A DNA stretch of 32,501 nucleotides, taken from JAFARZ01 sp035651595. Lineage in GTDB: Bacteria > Actinomycetota > Actinomycetes > Streptosporangiales > Streptosporangiaceae. This document shows, piece after piece, positions 26,212 through 32,501 of this stretch. Every line of letters begins with the position of its first letter. The first letter of the stretch is position 1. The notes beneath the pieces were generated by a model. That model worked only from the letters and a program-made list of their open reading frames with translations, did not search any database and was not told the DNA's origin. Made by a program: the position numbers and the translations under genes. Location of the stretch: the NCBI GenBank assembly GCA_035651595.1, contig DASRFJ010000071.1, forward strand, positions 1 to 32,501, written 5' to 3'.

Positions 26212-27069
26212 TCAACTGTCCGTCGCGCCGGCCGTCGTGTAAATGCCCCCGAGCTTGGTGAGCGTCTCGCCGAGCGGCGCGTCGAGGGTCACCGTGGCGA
26301 GTTCGTCACCGCGGGTGGTCCCCTGGTTGATGATCACGACCGGCAGGCCGAGCGACGCGGCGCGCCGCACGTAGCGCAACCCGGACATCACCGTCAGCGA
26401 TGAGCCGAGCACAGCGAGGGATCTCGCTGATTCGATCAGGTCGTAGCACGCGGTGGCTCGCGCCGGCGGCACGTTCTCGCCGAAGAACACGACGTCCGGC
26501 TTGAGCACGCCACCGCACGTCGCGCACTCCACGACGGCGAACGACGACGCGGCCGAGTCCGCGAGCGCCACGTCGCCGTCCGGGTTGATCTCGGCCGCCG
26601 CCGCCGACCAGCCAGGATTTGCCGCCCGGAGCCGCGAGTCCAGGGTCAGCCGAGACGTCCGTTCGCCGCAGGACAGGCATACCACCCGGTGCAGGCTGCC
26701 GTGCAGCTCGGTCACCGCCACGGTCCCCGCCGCCTGATGCAGCCCGTCCACGTTCTGCGTGATCACCCCGGCGAGCAGGCCCGCCCGCTCCAGCGCGGTA
26801 ACGGCGAGATGGCCGGCGTTCGGCTGGGCGGTAGCGATGTGGCGCCAGCCGAGGTGGCTCCGGGCCCAGTACCGGCGCCTGGCCTCCACGCCGCTGGTGA
26901 ACGTCTGATAGGTCATCGGGCTGCCCCTGCGCGCCTGCCCCGTGGGCCCGCGATAATCCGGAATGCCGGACTCCGTTGACAGCCCCGCGCCGCTGAGGAC
27001 CGCGACGCCGCCGTCGGCGAAGATCTCACCGATTCGGCGGAACGAGCTGCGGTTGCTCTCCTGAATCAC
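26212..27069 (-). CDS. NAD-dependent protein deacylase (Sir2 family)
   Basis: 285 aa from GTG 27069. The NAD-binding GAGLSTESGIPDYRGP (27-42), TQNVDGLHQAAG (104-115, with QNVD), catalytic H123 in ELHGS, and the zinc-binding pairs C131/C134 and C182/C185 are all present, followed by LKPDVVFFGENVP and LGSSLTVMSGLRY. The motif style resembles class II (SIRT4-like) bacterial sirtuins. It would remove acyl groups from lysines using NAD, giving O-acyl-ADP-ribose and nicotinamide. It heads an operon with the 249-aa unknown protein and rnhB; the upstream region holds two large inverted repeats. Confidence 0.94.
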   Translation of the reverse strand: MIQESNRSSFRRIGEIFADGGVAVLSGAGLSTESGIPDYRGPTGQARRGSPMTYQTFTSGVEARRRYWARSHLGWRHIATAQPNAGHLAVTALERAGLLAGVITQNVDGLHQAAGTVAVTELHGSLHRVVCLSCGERTSRLTLDSRLRAANPGWSAAAAEINPDGDVALADSAASSFAVVECATCGGVLKPDVVFFGENVPPARATACYDLIESARSLAVLGSSLTVMSGLRYVRRAASLGLPVVIINQGTTRGDELATVTLDAPLGETLTKLGGIYTTAGATDS

Positions 27070-27089
27070 GCTTCCAGTATCAGCGAGGG

Positions 27090-27209
27090 GCGTGACCGCG
27101 GTGGTGCGTCGCCTGGTCGGTGGCTACAGCCCAAGCCCCGACACTTTGCCGGCCCGGGGGCAGTGAACGAACCCCGTGGCTCTGTGATGCGGCACCACCG
27201 CGGTCACGC
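27090..27209. repeat. Perfect 18-bp inverted repeat with an 84-bp spacer
   Basis: GCGTGACCGCGGTGGTGC (27090-27107) recurs as its exact reverse complement at 27192-27209, spanning 120 bp just upstream of the sirtuin start. It could be a long hairpin or the ends of a small cassette. The spacer carries no ORF I believe. Confidence 0.85.
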
Positions 27210-27220
27210 GCTTGTGGCAC

Positions 27221-27264
27221 GTCGCTCGCTGGCGGCGGCGGGAAGACGCCGCCAAGCGAGCGAC
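27221..27264. repeat. 17-bp stem hairpin next to the inverted repeat
   Basis: GTCGCTCGCTGGCGGCG (27221-27237) pairs with 27247-27264, which is its reverse complement except for one bulged A, around a 9-nt loop. It starts 11 bp after the 18-bp inverted repeat. Confidence 0.85.
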
Positions 27265-27602
27265 ATGCAGACGGTCCCCCCTGGCCCGTCCGTCTTCAGT
27301 TAAGTCATTCGCAGACTCCCCAAGCCCGCCGTTAGGGTTTCAGGCCCAGTTGACGCGCACGTCCTGCCTCCCTCCGGCAGTTACACGCAGCCACCATACG
27401 GCCTCCCGTCGCAATCACGGCGGGTAATCGTGGCTTGTCAAACACCATTTAGCGCCTTACGTCGGGATAACGCAACGCGAATCCGCATGATTGGTGTCGA
27501 AGATGGTCAACCCGGGGTTATGGTAGCTATTCGGAGCTAGTCATTTACGGTCAGCTTCCGACTAGACAGGAGCCCATTGGGTCGCATCCGGAACGGTGAA
27601 TC

Positions 27603-28949
27603 ATGGGAGCATCATCAGTCGCTCGCTCCACATTCGCGTGGGCAGACTTCCGGAAGTGGGCGTGGTGGCGACTACCCGCGATGCCGCGGTGGTACGTGGG
27701 GATCGCGGTACTGACGTTTGCCGGTTTCGTCGGATATGCGGCCTCCCAGACGACCTGGCACTCAGCGGATCTGGTCAAGTATTCGCTGCTGCTCGGCTGT
27801 GGCGTGATCGCCGTAGTCTCCAAGCCGGGGAAGGCGTACGACCTTGGCGGGCTCACCCGAGACTTCCTCAGCGCGTGGGTCCTCACGGTGGCCGTCGCAT
27901 TGCCTCCGATCTACGCTCTGGTGACTCCGATTCCGCTCCAGATCCTCACTCAGTTCCGCATTCAGCGAGGTGTCGTCTATCGTCGAGCATTCACGGTTGC
28001 CGTTATGGGGCTGTCCTACGGGGCGGCGTCATTGGTATTCCGGATGTTCCCCGCTAGCTTTGCGGGCAGTTCGATAGGGAGCGGCAAGCACGCATTGACC
28101 TGGGTACTCGCGGTTGTTGTATGCGAGCTTGTCGGCGGTAGAGGCCACCACATCCTGATCCTCGGCGCCATCAAGCTGAGCGATCCGAGCGTGAAGCTGC
28201 GGGATCTGGTGCCGGACCGGAAAGGACTGCAAGCCGACCTCGCCGAGTCAGATCTCGGCATCCTGATCACGATAGTCGTTGGCGTCAACGTGGTACTAGC
28301 GCTCGTAGCGATCCCGTCTGTGCTGTTGATCCGGCGGTTCATGATGCATGAGCAGTTGCTGGCGCAATCCCGGATCGACACCAAGACCGGCTTGCTGAAC
28401 TCTGCGACCTGGGAGGCGGAGGCGATCAACGAGATCGTGCGGGCGATCAGGACGCGAAGTCCGCTGTCGGTGGCGTTGATCGACATTGATCATTTCAAGG
28501 CGGTCAATGACACCCACGGTCACCTGGTGGGAGACAGGGTGCTCCGGGCGGTGAGCCACGCGATTCAGGAGCACCTGCGCAGTTATGACCGGGCCGGGCG
28601 GTTCGGGGGAGAGGAGTTCGTCGTGCTGCTGCCGCAGGCGCGGCAGATGGACGCGATCAACATCGCCGAGCGGCTGCGTACCCGGATCGCGGCGATGGCG
28701 ATCCCGGTGGACGAGTCCGTTCCGGGCGGAAAGCACGTGCGGCTGACCGTCTCGGTTGGCGTGGCGGCGCTGGACGAGCACACCAAGGAACTGAACGACC
28801 TGATGGCCGCGGCGGATGCCGCCCTGTATCAGGCCAAGCAAAGCGGCCGCAACCGGACCTGCGCGCTTCAGGTGGTGGCCCCAGCAGACCTGGACGACGC
28901 GCCCGCGGTGGCCGCGCCGCAGTCCGCGTCACCGACTCCCGCGGGGTAG
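27603..28949 (+). CDS. Membrane diguanylate cyclase (GGDEF)
   Basis: 448 aa. The N-terminal half holds about six hydrophobic helices (roughly 31-50, 58-72, 89-110, 128-148, 165-178, 218-244) forming an unclassified membrane sensor. Then comes a GGDEF domain beginning DTKTGLLNSATWE (259-271), with LSVALIDIDHFKAVNDTHGHLVGD and the active-site GGEEF at 335-339. The inhibitory I-site RSYD (326-329) sits exactly five residues before it, so the enzyme should be active and product-inhibited. It makes cyclic di-GMP from two GTP. After VSVGVAAL and the AADAALYQAKQSGRN helix, a Pro/Ala tail ends the protein. No EAL domain is present. It is convergent with the marR-type gene, 4 bp apart. Confidence 0.94.
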   Translation: MGASSVARSTFAWADFRKWAWWRLPAMPRWYVGIAVLTFAGFVGYAASQTTWHSADLVKYSLLLGCGVIAVVSKPGKAYDLGGLTRDFLSAWVLTVAVALPPIYALVTPIPLQILTQFRIQRGVVYRRAFTVAVMGLSYGAASLVFRMFPASFAGSSIGSGKHALTWVLAVVVCELVGGRGHHILILGAIKLSDPSVKLRDLVPDRKGLQADLAESDLGILITIVVGVNVVLALVAIPSVLLIRRFMMHEQLLAQSRIDTKTGLLNSATWEAEAINEIVRAIRTRSPLSVALIDIDHFKAVNDTHGHLVGDRVLRAVSHAIQEHLRSYDRAGRFGGEEFVVLLPQARQMDAINIAERLRTRIAAMAIPVDESVPGGKHVRLTVSVGVAALDEHTKELNDLMAAADAALYQAKQSGRNRTCALQVVAPADLDDAPAVAAPQSASPTPAG

Positions 28950-28953
28950 CCGC

Positions 28954-29367
28954 CTACTGGTCCCCGGTAATCAGGTGATCAAGGACCGGCGCCAGCCGGC
29001 GAAGTTCGTCGAGGTGGGCAGTGGAAAGCTGGCGCAGCCGCTCTTCGCCTTCGGCGGTAAGCCGGATGCGGATAACGCGGCCGTCGCCGTCGTCCCGCGC
29101 GCGCTGGACCAGGCCCGCGGCCACCGCCCGGTCGATCAGCTCGACCGTGCTGTGGTGCCGGAGCAGCAGGTGATCAGCCAGCTCGCCAACGGTGGGCGGA
29201 TCGCTGCCGGGATGGCCCTTGACCGCCAGCAGCAGCTGGTGCTGTGCCGGGGTGAGCCCGGCGCCGCGCGCCTTGGTCTCGCTCCAATGCAGGAACTTGC
29301 GCAAGCTGGTGCGGAATTCCAGCAGGTTCTCGTAGTCCACGGCGGTTGGCTTGCCGTCGTCGGTCAC
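28954..29367 (-). CDS. MarR-family transcriptional regulator
   Basis: 137 aa winged-helix protein: dimerisation helices at both ends (VDYENLLEFRTSLRKFLHWSETKARG; AHLDELRRLAPVLDHL), the DNA-binding core LTPAQHQLLLAVKGHPGSDPPTVGELADHLLLRHHSTVELIDRAVAAGLV, and the wing RARDDGDGRVIRIRLTAEGEE. MarR proteins usually repress a divergent neighbour and release DNA on binding small aromatic or acyl ligands. The divergent neighbour is an acyl-CoA synthetase gene with a palindrome before it, so this is probably its regulator and an acyl-CoA or acid its ligand (inference). Confidence 0.93.
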   Translation of the reverse strand: MTDDGKPTAVDYENLLEFRTSLRKFLHWSETKARGAGLTPAQHQLLLAVKGHPGSDPPTVGELADHLLLRHHSTVELIDRAVAAGLVQRARDDGDGRVIRIRLTAEGEERLRQLSTAHLDELRRLAPVLDHLITGDQ

Positions 29368-29500
29368 GGCACCGCCACAAGGTCAGACCATGACGAACGG
29401 CACATACGCGAACTCCAGTTACCTAGCTTCTCGCTCAGCATAGCCGCGAACCGCCGGACCTCGGGATTTCGGCAGTTCAGGACGGGAAGCACCAATGTCG

Positions 29501-29522
29501 TTCTGATCAAATATTTGAGAAG
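29501..29522. promoter_or_regulatory. Candidate MarR operator before the acyl-CoA synthetase gene
   Basis: A perfect palindrome CAAATATTTG (29508-29517) lies within TTCTGAT...AGAAG, whose outer TTCT and GAAG are also roughly inverted. It is strikingly AT-rich for this genome and ends 9 bp before the ATG of the synthetase, where bound repressor would block transcription or initiation. Confidence 0.6.
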
Positions 29523-29530
29523 ATGGCCGC

Positions 29531-31129
29531 ATGCTGAGCTATTCGTCCGGGCCGTCGGCCGTCCCGCTGCTGGGTGACACGATCGGGGAGAACTTCGACG
29601 CGGCGGTGCGATCCCACGGCGACCGCGAGGCGCTGGTGGACCTGCCGGCCGGGCGGCGGTGGACCTATGCCGAGCTGGCTCTGGACGTTGACGCGCTGGC
29701 CCGCGGGCTGCTTGGGCTCGGGATCGGCAAGGGGGACCGGGTCGGGATCTGGGCGCCGAACTGCGCGGAATGGCTGCTGGTGCAGTACGCGACCGCGAAG
29801 ATCGGCGCGATCCTGGTGAACATCAATCCGGCATACCGGACGCGCGAGCTTGAGTTCGTGCTGAACCAATCGGGGATGCGGCTGCTGGTGGCCGCGACGT
29901 CGTTCAAGACGTCGGACTATGCGGCGATGATCGACGAAGTCCGGCCGTCGTGTCCCCGGCTTGAGTCCGTCGTGCTGCTGGGGAGCCCGGAATGGGTGGA
30001 ATTGTTCGACGGATCCGCCGCGGATCTCTCCGCGATCGTCCTCGACCGGGACGATCCAATCAACATCCAGTACACATCGGGAACCACGGGTTTTCCCAAG
30101 GGCGCCACGCTGTCGCATCACAACATCCTCAACAACGGGTTCTTCGTCGGTGAGCTGTGCGGGTACACGGCCGCGGACCGGATCTGCGTGCCGGTGCCGT
30201 TTTATCACTGCTTCGGCATGGTGATGTGCAACCTTGCCGCCGTCTCGCACGGCGCATGCGTGGTGATCCCGGCGGCGACGTTCGACCCGGTCGCGACGCT
30301 GCGGGCGGTCGCCGCCGAGCGGTGCACATCGCTGTACGGGGTGCCGACGATGTTCATCGCCGAGCTGGCCGTGGCCGACTTCGACTCCTACGACCTGTCG
30401 TCGCTGCGGACCGGGATCATGGCGGGGTCGCCGTGCCCGGTCGAGGTGATGAAGCAGGTCATGACCCGCATGTCGATGCGGGAGGTCTCGATCTGCTACG
30501 GGATGACCGAGACGTCGCCAGTGTCGACGCAGACGCGGGTCGACGACTCGGTGGAGCGCCGGGTGTCGACCGTGGGCCGGGTCGGGCCGCACCTCGAGGT
30601 AAAGGTCATCTCTCCCGAGACCGGGGTGACGGTCGAGTGCGGCTCACCGGGGGAGTTGTGCACTCGTGGGTACTCGGTGATGCTCGGATACTGGGAGCAG
30701 CCCGCCGAGACCGCCGCGGCGCTGGACGCGACGGGGTGGATGCACACCGGGGACCTGGCCGTGATGGACGTCGATGGGTACGTATCCATCACCGGGCGGA
30801 TCAAGGACATGGTGATCCGCGGCGGGGAGAACGTCTACCCGCGGGAGATCGAGGAGTTCCTGTACACGCACCCAGACATCCTGGACGCGCAGGTCATCGG
30901 AGTGCCGGACCCGGTGTACGGCGAGGAGCTGATGGCGTGGGTGCGGCTGCGGCCCGGAGTCGCGTCGCTGTCGGCAGAATCGCTGCGGGAGTTCTGCGCG
31001 GGCAAGCTGGCGCACTACAAGATCCCGCGGTACGTGCACGTGGTGGACGAATTCCCGATGACCGTCACCGGGAAGGTGCGCAAGGTAGAGATGCGCGAGC
31101 GTTCCGCGGAGATCCTGGGATTGAGTTAA
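29531..31129 (+). CDS. AMP-forming acyl-CoA synthetase (FadD type)
   Basis: 532 aa. ANL-superfamily enzyme with all core motifs: P-loop INIQYTSGTTGFPKGATLSH (about 176-195), PFYHCFGMV, YGVPTMFIAEL, the A5 motif ICYGMTETSPVS, A7/A8 TGDLAVMDVDGYVSITGRIKDMVIRGGENVYPREIEE, and the catalytic lysine in PMTVTGKVRKVEM (A10). It activates a carboxylic acid to acyl-AMP, then to acyl-CoA. Overall pattern matches the medium/long-chain fatty acyl group found in actinobacteria, but chain length cannot be set from sequence. Cytoplasmic. It is divergent from a MarR gene, with an AT-rich palindrome just before its ATG; no strong ribosome site is seen. Confidence 0.94.
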   Translation: MLSYSSGPSAVPLLGDTIGENFDAAVRSHGDREALVDLPAGRRWTYAELALDVDALARGLLGLGIGKGDRVGIWAPNCAEWLLVQYATAKIGAILVNINPAYRTRELEFVLNQSGMRLLVAATSFKTSDYAAMIDEVRPSCPRLESVVLLGSPEWVELFDGSAADLSAIVLDRDDPINIQYTSGTTGFPKGATLSHHNILNNGFFVGELCGYTAADRICVPVPFYHCFGMVMCNLAAVSHGACVVIPAATFDPVATLRAVAAERCTSLYGVPTMFIAELAVADFDSYDLSSLRTGIMAGSPCPVEVMKQVMTRMSMREVSICYGMTETSPVSTQTRVDDSVERRVSTVGRVGPHLEVKVISPETGVTVECGSPGELCTRGYSVMLGYWEQPAETAAALDATGWMHTGDLAVMDVDGYVSITGRIKDMVIRGGENVYPREIEEFLYTHPDILDAQVIGVPDPVYGEELMAWVRLRPGVASLSAESLREFCAGKLAHYKIPRYVHVVDEFPMTVTGKVRKVEMRERSAEILGLS

Positions 31130-31179
31130 ACTGCGGAGAGTAACTTTGTCGTTTCTCTTCGTTAAGGCTCGGATGAGGC

Positions 31180-32217
31180 GTGGATCGTCCCGATGAGTTC
31201 GAGGTGCCTTCGGCCCCCGATGGAGGTGGGGCGGACGGACCGTCGCGGTCTGGTGCGGGCCGCCGGGTCGTGGTCGAGGAGCGGGACCGGTTCGAGTACT
31301 ACGACGCCCTGCGTCTCGCGGAGTGCGACGACCGCGTTTCCGCGGAAACGCCTCAGGTCGCGTCGCCCGCCGAGTCAGGCACCGAGTCGCGCGTTGACTC
31401 ACGCGGCGAGTCTCGCGCTGAGTCTCGCGCTGAGTCGCGCGCCGAGTCGCGCGCCGAGTCGCGCGCCGAGCCGGGGGAGGGCTGGGCCGACGCGGCGGAG
31501 CGGTTCCGGGCGCGCTGGGCTGAGCACCTGGAGCGATGGCCGGATCAGGATCGGGAGCCGGTTGACCGATCCTCGGATCCCGAAGGTTCATGGCGAGGCG
31601 ACAGCGGACGCTTTCTCGACCGTTCGGCCAACGCGGAGGTCGAGGAACGTTACGGACAGATCGCCGAGGCAGAGCGGACCGTGCTGACCCCGGCCATGCG
31701 GGAGATAGAGGCGTGCGACCCCGAGCGCCGCCTGGTCGGTTTCGAGCACCGCCTGAAAGGCCTAGACCGCCTCAAAGACAAAGTCGCTGTGGATGTAGCG
31801 GAGAAAGGCCGCACGGCGACCGATGCGCTTTCGGTGGTTAAGGACGCGATCAGGTTTACGTTCGTATACACCGATGAGCGCTATGGGGAAGGTGTCCGAT
31901 CTGACATAAATCATCTAGAAAAACGGGGATTCAGGCAGACGGAATGTCGGAATACTTGGACCGGTGAGTCCTATAAGGGGATAAACAGTAGGTGGTGGGA
32001 TCCTGAAACTAGGCAGCTCTTTGAGGTGCAGTTCCACACCGAGGCGAGCTACGAAGCCAAGCAGCTCACTCATAGTGCATACGAGCGAGCCAGGGATCCG
32101 AACACCGGGCGTGCCGAGTTGCGCGAGCTGCGTGAGGTGCAAAAGGACTTGTGCGGACGACTCGCAACACCGCGAGGTGCGACGGATATCCCGGATTACT
32201 CGATGGAGGATAAATGA
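31180..32217 (+). CDS. RelA/SpoT-fold nucleotide pyrophosphokinase-like protein (putative toxin)
   Basis: 345 aa from GTG 31180. The first about 150 residues are charged and disordered, with five ESRA repeats (77-96) and a WAEHLERWPDQ helix. Residues about 180-340 look like a RelA/SpoT synthetase fold: LKGLDRLKDKVAVDV, VVKDAIRFTFVY (D222, R225; like the Mg-binding strand of RelA), LEKRGFRQTECRNTW, SYKGINSRWWDPETRQLFEVQFHT (E282; like RelA's EIQIRT) and KQLTHSAYERARD. This resembles Streptomyces secreted ATP:nucleotide 3'-pyrophosphokinase and RelA-type polymorphic-toxin domains as I remember them. No HD hydrolase, TGS, ACT domain or signal peptide is present. GC falls to 59 of 120 bases in 31861-31980, with rare codons (ATA, AGT, AAA), pointing to transfer. 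It overlaps the next ORF by 4 nt. Confidence 0.75.
   Translation: MDRPDEFEVPSAPDGGGADGPSRSGAGRRVVVEERDRFEYYDALRLAECDDRVSAETPQVASPAESGTESRVDSRGESRAESRAESRAESRAESRAEPGEGWADAAERFRARWAEHLERWPDQDREPVDRSSDPEGSWRGDSGRFLDRSANAEVEERYGQIAEAERTVLTPAMREIEACDPERRLVGFEHRLKGLDRLKDKVAVDVAEKGRTATDALSVVKDAIRFTFVYTDERYGEGVRSDINHLEKRGFRQTECRNTWTGESYKGINSRWWDPETRQLFEVQFHTEASYEAKQLTHSAYERARDPNTGRAELRELREVQKDLCGRLATPRGATDIPDYSMEDK
31334..31351. repeat. Perfect 18-bp palindrome inside the RelA-like gene
   Basis: GCGTTTCCGCGGAAACGC reads the same on both strands. It lies in the region coding for the disordered N-terminus, 154 bp after the start codon. It could be an operator, a restriction-like or recombination site, or chance. 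Confidence 0.6.
31408..31470. repeat. 12-bp tandem repeat encoding (ESRA)5
   Basis: Five in-frame units of GAGTCTCGCGCT or GAGTCGCGCGCC followed by a partial GAG. Two units of the first form and three of the second show stepwise duplication. They build a charged flexible linker before the catalytic-type domain. Confidence 0.9.
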
Positions 32218-32474
32218 CACCGAGGATCACTTACTACGCCATGGTGGACGACCTCAGCAGTCGTGATGAACCGGCGGGAGTGCTCCGTCGCGTTGAGGAT
32301 GCAGAAGGGGAAAATGACGAGGTGTTCACCCGAGGTCTGATCTGGGAGCGGAGCTCGTCGCTCTACTCCGCCGAGCGGGGGAATCTGGATAACAAATTCA
32401 TCGAGATTTCTGCGGAGGAAGCGGAGCGGATCGTGGCGCGTATTCGCGCGTCCGTCGCGGGCGACGAAGGCTGA
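32214..32474 (+). CDS. Small acidic protein, candidate immunity/antitoxin of the RelA-like protein
   Basis: 86 aa. Its ATG overlaps the preceding stop (ATGA at 32214-32217), so translation is coupled. The sequence (ITYYAMVDDLSSRDEPAGVLRRV, NDEVFTRGLIWERSSSLYSAERGNLDNKFIEISAEEAERIVARIRA) is compact and acidic, with strand-like start and a C-terminal helix, no signal peptide and no DNA-binding motif. I recall similar small hypothetical proteins in Streptomyces, but I cannot name a family. Small size, acidity, coupling and position right behind a probable nucleotide-modifying toxin are the pattern of an immunity or antitoxin gene; this is inference. Nothing further is seen in the last 27 bases. 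Confidence 0.7.
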   Translation: MTPRITYYAMVDDLSSRDEPAGVLRRVEDAEGENDEVFTRGLIWERSSSLYSAERGNLDNKFIEISAEEAERIVARIRASVAGDEG

Positions 32475-32501
32475 CGTCACTACTTCTTACTGCGGGAGAA
32501 G

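Larger units (their letters stand above)
27070..27602. other. 533-bp non-coding region between sir2 and the cyclase gene
   Basis: Two inverted repeats occupy its left part (27090-27264). The remaining 340 bp toward the cyclase gene is less GC-rich than its surroundings. It shows no gene I can support and presumably carries the two divergent promoters. I looked for a cyclic-di-GMP (GEMM) riboswitch core and did not find it. Confidence 0.5.

Noticed and set aside
27265..27602. Cyclic-di-GMP (GEMM) riboswitch before the diguanylate cyclase gene
   Set aside because: No conserved GEMM core or tetraloop-receptor pattern could be found; TAACGCAACGCG only superficially resembles it.
31180..32217. 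Housekeeping Rel (bifunctional ppGpp synthetase/hydrolase)
   Set aside because: Only 345 aa, no HD, TGS or ACT domain, and locally low GC unlike core genes.

Overview
This is a contiguous piece of a high-GC Gram-positive (Actinomycetota) chromosome. The evidence is GC-rich codon use with many GTG starts, a PdtaR-type ANTAR response regulator, a four-repeat ribosomal protein S1, an apparently exonuclease-dead DNA polymerase I, and two blocks with classic actinobacterial order: polA - rpsA - coaE - uvrB, and pyrG - NUDIX - ald - xerD. Species cannot be assigned. Most of the window is core genome. Accessory or decaying material sits at about 1-6 kb, in several intergenic regions, and at the far right end.

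Left part (1-8 kb): the 3' end of an FHA-domain gene closed by a strong hairpin; a minus-strand four-TM GlnX-like sensor gene split by one frameshift; a minus-strand pair made of a DNA-methylase-like protein with a HTH domain, whose catalytic NPPF motif is lost, and a membrane-anchored Ser/Thr kinase; a divergent lipoprotein; a 75-nt tRNA with anticodon CAA but a short variable loop; pdtaR, probably leaderless; and a hotdog thioesterase.

Middle (8-24 kb): a 362-bp MITE-like element with terminal inverted repeats, which carries an 84-bp palindromic repeat. A second copy of that repeat lies between coaE and uvrB, and a bare hairpin made of the element's terminal sequence lies between ald and xerD. 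Then a secreted aldose 1-epimerase behind a LacI-type operator, polA, rpsA with a clear promoter, coaE, uvrB overlapping a GNAT gene, a DMT-family membrane protein overlapping pyrG, a NUDIX hydrolase (ADP-ribose pyrophosphatase type), alanine dehydrogenase and the XerD recombinase.

Right part (24-32.5 kb): a minus-strand operon (sirtuin - unknown 249-aa protein - RNase HII) convergent with xerD; a 530-bp intergenic region with two large inverted repeats; a membrane diguanylate cyclase with an intact I-site; a MarR regulator divergent from an acyl-CoA synthetase with a palindromic operator between them; and finally a RelA/SpoT-fold (alarmone-synthetase-like) protein overlapping by 4 nt a small acidic ORF. 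The last pair has locally low GC and looks like a toxin-immunity or toxin-antitoxin module. It is the best candidate for an undescribed system here.
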